Assembly (NCBI RefSeq): GCF_013373865.1
Contig: NC_050470.1
Span: 29,929,585-29,993,584, forward strand
Origin: Monomorium pharaonis
Taxonomy: Eukaryota > Arthropoda > Insecta > Hymenoptera > Formicidae
DNA: 64,000 nt
Direction of reading: 5' to 3'
Shown: positions 1-14,658 of the stretch, in pieces
How positions within the stretch are numbered: the stretch's first letter is position 1
Layout of the letters: each line of letters starts with the position of its first letter
The notes under the pieces: generated by a model
Seen by the model: only the letters and a program-made list of their open reading frames with translations
Told to the model about the DNA's origin: nothing
The model's database searches: none
Position numbers and translations under genes: made by a program

Positions 1-1964
1 AAACTTTAAAAAGATAAATGTAAATTAGAAAGTATCTTTTATAAGATGATATAGCCTTTTATATAATACTGTTTTATATTTTGTAATAATTAATGTTTTC
101 GCAACATAATCAAAAATAAATGTTTGAGAAATTCCTAATAAGGGTCTCAAACTTGCATAGTAAACTACATTTCCCTTTTTTCCCTGGTGACATAAGTCAT
201 TTGTACAAAATATTTATAAGTCAATATACACGTGAGAATATGTAGAAGCCTTTCACTTTGATGTAAAACATTTTTTTTTTTTCGACTATACAAATGCTCT
301 GTAACATGTAATACTGTATACCATATTAAATTAGATTATATTTATTTTAAGTAGATTTGTTATGTTATTTAGAAAAAAGAGCCATAGGTTTATCAAATTT
401 GATCAGTTATTTCTTTAAATATTTAAGCAGATAAGCAAATTATGTTTTTATTAATATTAATACAATATTAGTGCAATATTTAGTTTCCGAGAAATAAGAG
501 GGTATCGCTTTAGAAGGCCTATGCTAGTATTGGCAACCTTCCATATATACATATACAATATTTTATTTTTATCTAAGAATATGTGTAGATACATATATCT
601 ACAATTAATTATATTGTCTAGCGCAAAGAGCATCACCTGTTATATGTTACCACTAATGATATCATTATCTTGATGGAAGGAAATGTTGCTGCATAATTCA
701 TTTTTACATAATAAGACATAAAGCATGACAGCTCTTTGTAGGACGTGTGTCCTATTATTTATAGCACACATTTATTAAGTTTATGTAAATGTTATTCTTT
801 CGAAATGAAAGCAATTGTTTGGGATTTGTGTATTTAAAAAACTAATATAAAATGTGCGGTGAGGAAAGGGGGTTGTTGCTCTAGAAAATATTCATCAAAT
901 AAATATTTGCTATGCACATTTTAAAATAAGTGAAAGGAATAAGAATACATTTCTGATCCGTGTGCTGACATTGTATATACAATTATTCTTGACTAGATTT
1001 TTTTTATAACACATTTTTTATAACACATTTTTTTATAACACATAAAAAGCATTAATAATATGTAACAAGACAGTATGAATATGATATAGTGCATGCTTGC
1101 AAGAGTTGCAAACAATATAAAGCAAAATAGAGACATTTCAAAATATATTTTTAAATTATCTCTTATTTTAAAGAGTTACACAACTCAATTGCTCTTGAAA
1201 GATGTGTGTTAAGTGATAAGTGATTTTGCTACACGAAAATAGGACATGCGTGCGCTGCGAACACGACGATTCGATTTGTATGTGATGATTAGTGTTTTAT
1301 CTTTGTGTGCGTTGATTGCACGTACGTCGCGTATAAAATTCGAAAGTGTGTCGATAGTGCATCCGCTGTAAGAATTTGTTGTATTATTCATGTTCTGAGA
1401 AAGGAAGTTGTGCGTCACAAACGGTGCCACATAGAACAATACGTACGTTCGTTTAAACTGCAGGATTGATTCTATGAAATATTGCCTCGTAATTATGTTG
1501 TTGAGAAAAAAGTAAACGAGTAAAATATATTCGATAAGTTTTAAGATTTATTCAATTTTATCTCAAAATTTAAATATTAATTGTGCCTCCTTGAGTCTTC
1601 TTTAAAATGATAACTTTTATCAATCCCACATGGAAGAGAATTATTAACGTGCGTATAATTTATTACATTTATTTATATAAGTAAGACAGACAGGTGTGTA
1701 AGTGAGGTATAAACTTGTGAATGAATATGAATAGAGATCTGCCTCCAAAAGCGCGCAAGGAGTTCCGTGAAAACATGAGAGAAAGGCTCTTCAGCTGATT
1801 GTGAGTTATTGATGTGTGCCGTGACATTCATAATTTTCAAGCGAATTAGCACTCCGAGATACGAAGCAATCGCTTCGAAATGAGAGTGAAAGATTAGTCA
1901 TGCGAAATATAGGATTTCGTATCTGTGCCTTTCTCAGCAAGATGTAGCAAGAGTGCGCACACAC

Positions 1965-2080
<116 letters not shown>

Positions 2081-3565
2081 TTACACATAAAAGACGTGCC
2101 TCAATGCGGTCAGAGAAGTATCAAAGGAAGGTCGAGTGCAGTGATTTTCCATTTCCTTTCAAGCACGCGGAATGCATCGTCGCGTTCGCTCATATGATGA
2201 AAGATCAGGAGAAGCGGCGATCGCATTTGTTGTCATCTCATAAGGGAACTTGCAACTTCGAGAAAAACATTTTCCAGAGATATATTTCATTAAAATCGGT
2301 TCTTTCTCTTTCCTGGTGACAGGATTTCCGTATACATACATGATGCATACATGAATACAAGATACATAGATCCAGGTTATATGGATTCAGAGTTTTTTTT
2401 TATTGAGAAACGTAGCTGATTATTTTTTTTAATATGATAAAATAAAATTAAATAAAAAGAAAAAGATGACAGAAAAGTAATAAAAAGATGACAAAAGGTA
2501 ACAGACAAGTAAAGATCATTCAATAAAATTTACAAATTTAAAAATTATACGACGATTTTTTCTAAAACGATTTAACACATCTTTAAGATTAACAATAATG
2601 TCTCTGTGAGTTAACATAAAAGGGTCATTCAGATGATCTTTGTCGAGAGTGCCGTCTTCTCATTTGATTAAACGCAAAATTGCATATTCTGCTTTTTGAG
2701 AACCTTGAGAAAATATTCCTCATGTATTGGACAAAGCTCTAGCTAACAGAAATCGCAGAAATTATTTACACAGTACGGAGAGAAAATAATATTTTATATG
2801 GTAACAAAAAATTTACTCAGTTAAAAGTAAAGTTGCATTTTACAATAAAAAATGAAAAGAAAAGAAATTTTGGCAGACGAGATTTGAGGATCTAAACTTC
2901 CCCCTCTTCATGAATATACATTTAATATGCTTATTTATTTTGCTTTCATATTCCTTTGATCAGAACAGTGGTGCTATAGCTTTGCGTCACAGTTGTACAA
3001 TAATTGTTATCTCTTGCTTATAGAACAGTTCCACCAGGCATTGTGTAGCACGACGCATTATGTAAAATATGATTAAGAAGAAACATAACTCATTATCATT
3101 CATCTTTCTCTCTCGGTGACACATAAAGACAACACTAGGCCATTACTGCTACGCGCATGATTTTTTGTTACGCACTCCACAGAGTTTTGTATGTCACGCG
3201 GTCTGATCGTTGACTGCCGCGCGATTAGCTCTAACAAGCTCATTCTGTTATCAGTTTATCACGAAAGCAGTTCAAGGTTTGTTTAGACGAACATTCACAA
3301 GGTTGGCAAAAATAATCGAATCGTTCTAGAAATGCTATTTGTCTATGCGATTTTCTGCGCCTCACTGTCTTTAAAGTGATCTGCACGATCTGTGATAATC
3401 AAGTCTTTTTTTTATTGCACTTGCTCTCATTAGTCTTCGAAAGAGAATTGAGAAAATTGGGGTTGAGAATAAAACAAAATTTTGTACTAGCCGTGTATAA
3501 ATGAATAAGAATAAATTGAGCTAATTTAATTAGACATTTAATCTCTAAATACATATAAAAAAGTA

Positions 3566-3571
<6 letters not shown>

Positions 3572-3609
<38 letters not shown>
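3572..3609. repeat. (AT)n microsatellite
   Basis: A run of alternating A and T of nearly 40 bp in AT-rich noncoding DNA upstream of the first recognised transporter exon. Confidence 0.9.
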
Positions 3610-3611
<2 letters not shown>

Positions 3612-3871
3612 TTATAACAATTTTAATAAAAAATCTGAAAATGTATATTATCATTGTAATAAGTTTAATGAAACATTAATAGGAATATATAATACGTTGG
3701 CATTTGTAACACATTAGTATTCAAAGTGCAATAGGTAATCATCTTGCATATATCTATATTATAGCTCTATTATTATTTTTGTACTTATGTAAGAGATAAA
3801 ATTGCGTTTTTGTAAATAATTCCAGTGTAATATTTTATATTTTATTTCTTTGTACAAACACTTTTTTACTG

Positions 3872-4453
3872 CCCTGAAAAAAATTTAATAATCACAATAA
3901 TTAATCTGAGAAAATAATTTTGATTAAATGTTTGGTTAATGCAGCCAAATATATTTAATAATATGTAGTAATTATATTATATAGTAATGGTAACTGAATA
4001 TACCAATAGTAAAGTAACCAGTTACCAGATAGAATATTACTAAATATTTGACTATCTTAGTAGCACAATATATTGTCAGTACATTAACTGAACATTGGCC
4101 ATTGTTTTCACAATGTAATGTCAATATCGGGTATAAAATATTAGTTTCAAATTAAGATTCAATTATAATGTCCAATGTAAAAAAATCGAAGAAATATTGT
4201 TGTTTAACATTGATCCAATGTTGAATTAATATTGATCCAATATTGTTGGTTAAACAAATTGGCTAAATAAAGTAAAGCGCCCACTTTACAATATTCGATT
4301 ATATTAGGGATATTGCATTTACATTACAAGCTCAATATTGCGCTAATGTTTTGTGCCACTAGGATATATTAACCGAATATTTAATTGAAATTATTTTATT
4401 AAAATTTAGTAATTATATTTAGGCTTGATTATTGCTAAACTTTTTTTTCAGTG
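3872..4453. mobile_element. Inverted-repeat (MITE-like) element interrupted by a second one
   Basis: The left end reads CCCTGAAAAAAATTTAATAAT, and the right end, read on the other strand, begins CACTGAAAAAAAAGTTTAG. Further in, about 30 bp around 3920-3945 match the reverse complement of about 4370-4400 (an AAAATAATTT..ATTAAAT..GGTTAAT pattern). So the whole stretch folds back on itself. The middle, about 4058-4363, is a separate element with its own inverted ends. No coding capacity is visible, and the target duplication of the outer element was not clear. Confidence 0.6.
4058..4363. mobile_element. Non-autonomous inverted-repeat element, copy 1
   Basis: About 305 bp whose left end (TTAGTAGCACAATATATTG) is a degenerate inverted copy of its right end (on the other strand CCTAGTGGCACAAAACATT). 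The body contains repeated ATTGATCCAATGTTGAATTAAT-like words. A clear second copy of about the same length lies at 7733-8037, with shared words such as AATGTCC.ATGT, GCTAAATAA.GTAAAG and GCCAATGTTTTGTGC along the whole length. This identifies a dispersed family. Confidence 0.65.
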
Positions 4454-4799
4454 TGTGATCTTTATATATCTCATATTTTTGCAAATAAAACTTTACGTGA
4501 TTTAAAGTCAATGACTTCAAAAGTAGTCTTAAAGTGGCTGCATTTGTATAAAAGGATGAAAAAGACAAGTTCTAATCTGTTGTATAAATCTTGCGCGATT
4601 GAATATTCACATTATATTTTACAATGTTCTAGAACACGTTATTTTTCTTACGACTTACATACTCATGCAGATTGAGCTGTAATATAAAGTTAAAAAATAT
4701 TACATCCGCATAGAAACACGTTTGAGTTAAATTAACGGTGAATCATTGCGTATTGAGTGATATAATTACTTAATTGCGATCTGGTGCATCTTGTTACAG

Positions 4800-7495
4800 G
4801 CGAGAAGGAAATTCTGCACGGGATTAGCGGCGAATTTAGGTCCGGCGAATTAGTGGCTATAATGGGACCATCCGGAGCCGGGAAATCGACATTGCTGAAC
4901 GCTCTTGCTGGTTTCACGTAAGTATCGAAAATTCAAGGATTGTTTTTTACATACATGCTTTAAAACGCGTATGCGGATTACTTTTTGAAAATTTGTTTTT
5001 CCTTTGGACATATGCCAATCTCACCTGGGCGCATCTTTTAGTGTATTTCATAACATCATTCTCTTTGAATAATTCAGTTTTATTATTTTATGCTTTTTGC
5101 TTTTCTTTGTATGGATTTCATGAACGGTAATATTACAGTGCACGCCTGATACAGAAACCTGACCTTTAGCAAGATAACACCGATAAGATTGAACCGTATT
5201 TGTGTATGTAATAGGATTCGATAGTGGAATTCCATTATAAAAACAAAGATTCAGATAATACTGTATTTAATAATTTGCAATTTTCTTGCTTTCGTTGTTC
5301 ATGATCGTATTAAAATGCAACCGCAAGAAGATATTGTCGATTACATTCAATATTAAAAACTAAATAGTATACAAAAAGTTTTAATTATTGTAATTGATTT
5401 ATTATATCCGAAGCTTGAGAAAATCGACACTGATTTATTATCGATTTCATGTGGAAAGTTTCTTTCAGAAACAAGTATTTTTTGTACGTAATATGCCACG
5501 ATCGTAAATAATCGCGTACGTGCGAGAGTAACATGATGAGGTAGCTACTATATTATTGCGGAATATTAAGTATTTAAACTAAACTACTTAATAATACATT
5601 CACGTAGAACACACGTGCGCATCAAGTGTCTTGACTATTATTTTTCCTACAATTTCGATTAAATCCCATGATACGAGCGTCAATTATATATATAGGTAAA
5701 ATTCGGACGGAACTCTTTTCCGCGCCAGAATACATTCTTTGCTTTTAATAGATGAATTAGATTAAATCTCGCGGAGATCAGTTTGCCAAACACGTGAAGC
5801 ATTTCAAAATGAATTTATCTCGTAAATTAATGAAATAATATACTATGTCGCAATTATTCACGAAGCGTAAATGAACCTAATGGCATTTTCGACCGGAGCT
5901 GGATTAACTCGTCTCAGGTTCTTTTCCTCTAGAACTGCGCAATCACAATTATTCCATTCTTCAGAAGAATGGCTACGACTGACCTTATGATGTTATTAAT
6001 CGCTCTCGGAGCGATTATAACCCAGGCCAATCGAAAACGCTATAATAAATTTTATTTACAAAAAAGTTTTTTTTAATCGATTTGCTTTTCAGTTTTCTCG
6101 GAATTTTTTAAAAATATTTTTAAAATATGTAGATATGTTTTTTACGTTATATGTAAACATTATTACGTAAAAAAAAAAGATATATTAACAGCATAGCTAA
6201 CATCATACAACAGTATTTTAAATATTATTTAATTCAAAATATTATTAATTTACTAATAATATTATTGAAGCAAATACACGATACTCTTTAATAAAATGTT
6301 ATTTGTTTTATTATATAAAATACTGTTATTGAATTAATAAAATTGTTTTTACTTAGACTGCTGTTAGTAAATTTTATTGTTACGATATCTTTTTTATATT
6401 TATACTTACTAGATTAAAACTTTCGAATGCGAATAAACATCTGTTCGATAAACATCTTTTAGGCATTTTAATATCGTGTTTTTTACGTCATACAATTATT
6501 ATAATAAGTAGTTTTAATGAATACATAACACATATATAATCATATGTACATAATTCAGGCCTTAAGTACTCTTAAGTATTAATCTTAAACAAAATATCAT
6601 TTGTTTCAGTGGAATTAATTTTAATTGATTTTGTATTTTACAAATTAGACCTTGACATTTTTGAAATTACAAATTGTAAAAAATATTAAAGAAATAAGCA
6701 TTAATCGCAAATGATTAGATTGCGTAGTCGTGATTCGATGGTTGATAATAATCCACACGTACATACACACAAACACAAACACACACATACATATACATTA
6801 TACTTTGCTTCCTATTATTATATGATAAAAAAAGTACACACGACACGTTTACATGCGAAAAAATAATTGATTGTATATAGAAAACAAAAGAAAAATTATC
6901 ACGGCTTTCGAGTTAATATTAATTAAAATTTCAAATTTAATATTAATATATATAATTATATTCATCTAAGCGCGCATATATAAAGATTACATTCAATTAT
7001 ATTGAGTGTCTTAATTTACAGTTGTGCCGAGTAGAAAAGAACAGATCGTTTTTTTTTCTTATGATGATTGCTATGTGATTCTATATCTCGATATCTCAAT
7101 ATGCAAATAGAAATATGTTAAAAAACAACTATTTTTTTAAGAACATGTCTTCCGCATATAAATATAGAGACGTATTTTATATAAATTTTAATAATAACCT
7201 CAATTAAGTCATATATTCTACGCGGGCGTGTGTATATGTGTATATTTGCATTAAAATTCTTTTTCTTCTTTTTTTACAAATATCGTTTATTATATAAAGC
7301 ATATTTTATTTACATATATATTCTTCATATAAGTGTGCTATTTACACATATATTCTTACAACATAATGTTACACAAAGTTTATTATCACTTTTCTTATTG
7401 TAAATTAAGTTTATCTGAAATATTGTTTAAACAAAGAATATTGTTTTTTATGTGAAATATATTTTTTCTTTTTATAATTTTGTAACTAATAATAG

Positions 7496-7534
<39 letters not shown>

Positions 7535-10500
7535 CGCGTAAATTATATACAAATAAACATAATGGCTTTAAAGAAATAAAAATTTTTAACCTAATAAAAA
7601 AAAAGTTAAATTTTTTTAAAAATAATTACTTGACATTAAAAATTAATTTATTTCAAATAAATTAAGTGAAATTAAAAATTAATTTTCTTATTTAATTTTT
7701 AACTATTTTTATTAGTTATTATTCCAGTAGTACAATACATTGGCTAATATTAACTACATTGATTATATTGGAAATGTTTTGGTTAATGTTTTCCTAATGT
7801 AATGCTAATATTGATAATAAAATATTTGTTCCAAGTTAGGATGCAATTAATGTCCGATGTGAAAAATTGAATAATCTAATGTTGACCTAATGTTGACCCA
7901 ACATTAAATTAATATACTGTTTATAGATGAACTAGCTAAATAATGTAAAGTATTCACTTTATAATAGTGGATCAATATTGGAAATATTGCATTTATATTA
8001 CTTCCCAATATTACGCCAATGTTTTGTGCTATTAGGATAGTCCAACCCTAACTTATTACAGGAACGTATTAACAATAAAAGAAAGACAATAAGAAAAAAT
8101 ATTTTACTTTTTTTATTATAAAAAAATATTTGTTTCTTGGTAATTTCATCTTAATACAAGAGAAAATAACTTTGTTAAACAAGATAATTTTAACATTTAC
8201 CTGCAATATTGTTTGGGATAAAGACATAATATATGAGATATTTTGCTCAAAACTAAACGATTTTTGTAAACAACGAGATGTTTTTATGCAAATCTCTTTA
8301 TTCTTGAGATATTTGTCTGCATTTACATTAAAAGAAATATCAACTATGATTACATATTACTGTGGTTTTCGCGTTAAAATTAATTGATATTTCGAATTAA
8401 ATATTAATTCGACTATATTAACGAAGAACGCTCATGAGGATTACATAAATTACATTGAATGTCTTCAATTATACCGACCAGAAAAGAACATAATTTTTTA
8501 TGAAGATAATTGTGGCCTGATTATATATCTCGGTTGAATATCCAAATGTAAAAAAATTAACTATTCCGCAGCGCGCTCAAACAGCCTGGTAATCGATTAT
8601 CTATTTTATATCTATTGCATTTTCAGATCAAACGCATATATATCGTATTTTTATATGATTCACATTACAATTGACATTCACTTTCTGCTTCCGTTTCAAA
8701 TTGTTGCTTGATGTTAGATGATATCAATTATATTCCTCTGCGGGATAACTATCGTTAAATTACGTAAATAGTCAGTAATACTAGAAACTTCAATGCCACA
8801 TTGTACTTTCGAAGGCAAATGAGTCAAATGTATTTATAGAAACTCGCTTCCTTTTAACATTTCACATTTATCAATATTTTTCATTAAAAGGCAGCCAATA
8901 TTTTTAGCAATATAATTTTTCGCATACAAATATATAACGATGGAAATGAATATAGGGTATCGGGTGTGAGCGGAGAAATTCTGGTCAACGGTAAGGTCCG
9001 AGTACCACAGAGTGAACGTTGGAAAAGGACGTCGTGTTACATACAGCAGGACTCTATCCTCAGAACATACATCACCGTGGGAGAAGCCATGACTTTAGCC
9101 GCCCATTTGAAGCTCGGTTGCACAATCAGTTCCGCTTATAAACACGCTCAGGTTTGTGACAACTGACCATTCACTTTAATTGTCGCATCGTAACTTTTTC
9201 CTCGAGACTTGACCTCTCTTTATGAGATATGAAAGATCTCGCGTTCAGTTTCGAAAGAGGTCTTAAGAAAAAAAGATACATGACCTCTTTCTTACAAACT
9301 TCTCCTTTGCTCAAGCCGTGTTTGATTTATGGATTACGTTCACCGTTATCTATCTGTACGTTCCCTATTACATCTACCAATTCTATCTTACTCTCGATGT
9401 ATGCACGTGTGCAGGTTTTGGAGCTGTTGGAGATGCTAGGGCTGAGCCATTGCTATGACACGTTATGCGGAAAATTATCGGGAGGGCAGAAAAAGAGGCT
9501 CGATATCGCCTTGGAACTCCTAACTAATCCTTCAGTATTATTCCTGGATGAACCAACGACTGGTAAGTAATAGAAATACAGATTGGCACGATTGTACAAT
9601 AAAAAATTCTACTATATACAATACAAATTTTGCTAATAAAAAAAATAAAATATGAAATGTTAATTCGCACGATTTCACGGAAATAGATGTACTTTACACG
9701 ATTTGTATTTCGACGTGAATATAAAATAAAAATTAAAACTCTGAACAAATAAAAGTCAAATTAAGAAACGCAGACATACACTGTAAAAAGCTTCACGCAT
9801 AATATCATCGGTAAAATTAAGGAGACGTCAACGCTGTGTTTAATAGAAGAATACTTAAATATTTCAAAGATAAAAATATATGACTTCGCTAAATAGTTTC
9901 TGCTAAATGGTATTGTGATTGTTAAATTTAAAAGACATGTAACACTCAGCTAATGACATAGAATGTCTCAAAACTACATATTAAAAATAATTAAAAAGTA
10001 ACTGACAAATTAATAAAAAAATAGCCATGATTAATAAATACAGTTTATTAATTCGCAGGCTACTTATTATAGCATAGGAAGCGGCTAATAAGTATGCGGG
10101 CTTGTATTTGTCGTGTTAGACATTTTTTTGTTCATATTTATTAACTCCATTATCCATTTTTTGTTTGTTTGATCTCGAGCTCTAAAACATTCTATGTAAA
10201 TTAAAAATTGTATTCTGCTACTAATGAACACCATAATGTGACTGCTCGATACTTAGAAACTTTGTTTACCGATCATATAGCCAAAGGCGCAAAACGATTA
10301 TCGTGTTGTAAATAATGTAGATAGTAATCGCCTATGATGACAATCCAATATTTCACAATGAGCATTGTACTCCTGTCAGATTATACAGTAAAAAAAGTAA
10401 CGTTATAATCATAACGTAGTCGAACCGGCAGAAGTCTTGCAACAACCTGTTTCGCGATTAGCGATGTATATTTCTGATTACCTCATTTTCTGTTTCCAAT

Positions 10501-13500
10501 CTCGATTACGCTTGCTTAATAACGCTGCACCTGTATACGATAGACCTTAGATCTATCATCGGGATTGCATCATCGCAGGAGCATAATAACGTTGCACACA
10601 CATCGTCAGTCGGTGCTTCCTTGATAACGTGAGATAACGCGAAGAGGTGCAATTGTGAGATCAGATATCAAGGGGATTGCACTCGAATCTGCATTCTGTG
10701 CTTTATTGCGCGTTGCGTGCGGAACAATTGCGAAACCTTGTGTTTTCCGCAGAATGTGTATCAAGCGCTTTGCAGGCCACCTTAAAGAAATTATTGACCT
10801 TTCAGGTCTGGATTCCTCCTCGTGCAGCCAATGCGTCGCTCTTATGAAACGATTGGCGGCATTAGAAAGGCGTACGGTAATCTGTACGATTCATCAGCCG
10901 AGTGCCTTGCTCCTGGAGATGTTTGATTCCTTATACGTGGTGGCTGGTGGTCACTGCATATACAGAGGCCCAGTTAGCTCGTTGCTGCCGCATCTGGATT
11001 CCGTCGGCGCCCACTGTCCGCCGTATCACAACCCAGCGGATTTCGGTATGTGGCTCTAGCTCAACTGAAACAATTAGAAGAGCGATCTTAAGCTCGGGCA
11101 TACATCTCTCAAGTCTGATTTACGAGCGAATGTAACTAACGGAATGCGAAATTATGCGCCGGCATAAACGGACCAAGGCCGCCGCATTCCGCGGTGGCCC
11201 GATCCAAGACCGCAAAATCGTATCTAAAGGAAAATTATCATAAATTGCATGAGCGTTACGCAAGAGCGGGTTGACTCACCATACAAGAGTGGTAATAGTC
11301 TCAAATAAATTGAATTAGGTAATAGTCCTGAATAAGTTTCAAATATAGAGAGTTCCCGATCTATTGCCGAGATTAATTCAATACACAGCGGGTGTGATTC
11401 ATTTTTTAAAAGATTTCGTTCGATAACGTCGTATATTTATGTTGTAGCGAGGCATCAAGATAACAAAGTAAGAATAATCGCGTGTCAACGTATCTCGTAA
11501 CGACGTGCTTGAACAAGTTGATTGCGTGTTTAGCGCTAATATACGCGCAGCAGCAACAGCAGCAGGATGTTGAAACGGCTCAACATTCACTTCGAAAGCG
11601 TGCTGCACAACGGCAAAATACATAATCACATTTCTCGAAATGATGGCTGTAAAGTCGAAATCTTTAAATTTGTTTCAGTTCTTGAGGTGGCGATCGGCGA
11701 ATATGGGATTTCGCTTGATAAGCTAGTGGCAGCGGCAGAAACGATACCATGCAGTCAAAAGACAATCGCTCTTACGACGGAGCTGCCTGAAGAAAGTAAG
11801 GTTGCTTCCTTTTCAGGAATGTTACTTCAGTCATGAACTCGATTGTAGATCTCGAATAGATAAAACGGTTATCGCGCGCAGATCACTTATACCTTGCGAT
11901 ATTTTAAATTTTAACTGCAAAATCGCGCCTTGGGTAAGAATAAGAGAAAACTGGGTTGTATAAACATACACTGAGAAAAAAAGTTGTTGATTCGACTAAA
12001 TTTTTCAACTTGATTAAATTTTCTTTCTAAATCTTTAATTCAATTATTTGTGTATTTCAGTCAAATATATAAATACTTAAATTGAAATTCAAGTATTTTA
12101 TGTATTTAAGTTAATTACATAAATACTTGAACTGAAGAAATTTAATCTAGTTAAAAAATTTAACAACAAATTAACAACATTTTTTTCTTAGTGTAAGGTC
12201 TATATAAAATTAAAACAAAAAGAAAAATCGAGCGATGTGATATCTGACGATTTTGAAGAGGAGATTGCATTAGACGACCATTAATTCAATTGTAATCACA
12301 CTTTAGGTTGTTTATTAAGGAAATTAAAAATGCTTCCTATCGTAAAAGTTGCTTCATTGATCCATAGAACTCTCTTCATAAAAAATAAATAATCTCTTAT
12401 ACATGTACTGTGTAGAATTGACGTTGTTTTAAGTAAACAATGAAATGCATCCGACAATCGCCGACAAAAACAATTAAAATGAAACAGTAATAAAATCGTC
12501 TTTTATTTGCAGCACATTATATTTTTTTTGTTGTAATTTTTTAATAAACTTCTAAACTGAACTTATATTTATATGATATTCTTTCTTACTTTTTTTATTC
12601 ATAGAATGTAGTTTGAATAGTAAAACCTGAAACAAGCTATAGAGAGACTAACAATATTTAAATGCGAAATAATATTTTAGCATTTTTTTATAGATGTTTT
12701 TTGCGAATGTTTCCTTACTAAAGTTGTGTAAATATTCAACAGCTCAAAACTGTTAATGGTTTAAAAATTATTCGATAGTCTATAAATATTCTTTAACTTA
12801 GACTCATGCTTTATTCATATTGAACAAGATTTCCTTATACACAAGGACGATAAAAACTTTACTGAATTACTATGTAAAATAATTCCTTCCTATTTCTTTC
12901 TCCCCTCTCTCCCTTTCTACTCGGGTTAATTAACATATTATGAAGTTTACGTCTGTCTTTAATTTATATTGACATTTTTGCGCATATGTGAAACAGCAAA
13001 TTACCGAGAGATTCGGCAAAAAAATCATTCACGCGAAAGTTTGTCAAATTAATTTGCAATAATCAACCATTCTGATTTATATGTATTATTATTCCAGCAG
13101 ACAGAGTCAAGGAACCGCCACCGCCAGCCAGTTTTCTGACGCAATGCTATCTTTTATACAAAAGGCAACTGCTAAGTATGAAAAGAGATTACTCTTTACT
13201 ACTGGCGCGACTACTTTGCCACTTCTTAATTGGCGTGCTCTTCGGATACCTGTATATGGGAAGTGGCTATCGAGCTAATGTCTTAGCAAATTATGTTTAC
13301 TTGTACGGATCAATGTTGCTTCTCGTCTACACCGGAAAAATGGCTGTTACACTTGCTTGTAAGTAGCTAATAATAAATGTACCTAGAGTCATTTAATCGT
13401 TGAGTAAATATTTAATCACGGATATTAGAAAATATTAATTAATATCTTTAAAAATATTTGTCGATGTATAAACGATTAATAATGATAATTTGTTAATATA

Positions 13501-14576
13501 TATAAGTATTGCATACGTCAATTTAATTTTTGCTTGTCACAGATTTTTACAGAAAATAAATAATGATAAAAAATAATTGATTCCATACATTAAAATGCAT
13601 TTTGATGAACTAAATAATCTGTAATATATATCAGGCGTGCGCGCGTGCGTATGTGTATATGTGTATGTATGTGAGTATGAAAATGAATAATAATTTGTAA
13701 TTTATCAAAGAAAAGCTGAAATATACATATACACATCGTAATGACAAATCTCTTAGTCACATTATAATATTTTGATATTCTGCGAGTCATTAATGTAAGC
13801 GAATGTTAATGTCTTTCTGAGAGGGCGTTGAGATTTCTTTTCAAATATTACACAACTTAAATGGCGTGAATCGAATTCTCGATTTACGCGTTTAATTTAT
13901 GTGCCTAAATTAAATTATTAAACAAAGACTAAATGAAGTCTGTAATGTGCATTATATGTGTTGGAGTTCATAATTAAATCGTTTTTTTCCTACTTGACTC
14001 AATACTTTTTAATTATTTATGATTTAATGTTATTAAAACTTTTTAATTTTAATATTAAAACACTTTAATTATGAATATTGATTTTTGTCTTTGCAGGATT
14101 TCCTTTAAAAAATTATTAATTATTAATCATTAATTTTGATCATTGAGACAGATTTTAAATACTTAATAAATACAATATTTACTTAAATCGATTATATTAA
14201 AGAATAAATTGCCATCATGTTACGTTCAGAAATTTTCTCAAAGGAACATGAATTCAATGCAGGTGCAATTACAGTCAATATGCCGCAATTTTTATTTTCT
14301 AAGTTAGCGTGCAGATACTTGACTTCCTCAAGCGAGAACTAGTAGTTTTTGTGTTGCCTTCACAACGCTGTGCGTGCAATATCGAACGATATTGAAGGCC
14401 AGATTTCACCCGTTTCTTTCATTGCTTCATTTTATGATTCCATGTGATCTGCCGTAATAGAAGTAGATTTCACTTTAGGTTTATTTGATTTCTAAAATTT
14501 GATAAACACACATATACACACATATACATACATACATACATACATACATACATACATACATACATACATACATACA

Positions 14577-14658
<82 letters not shown>

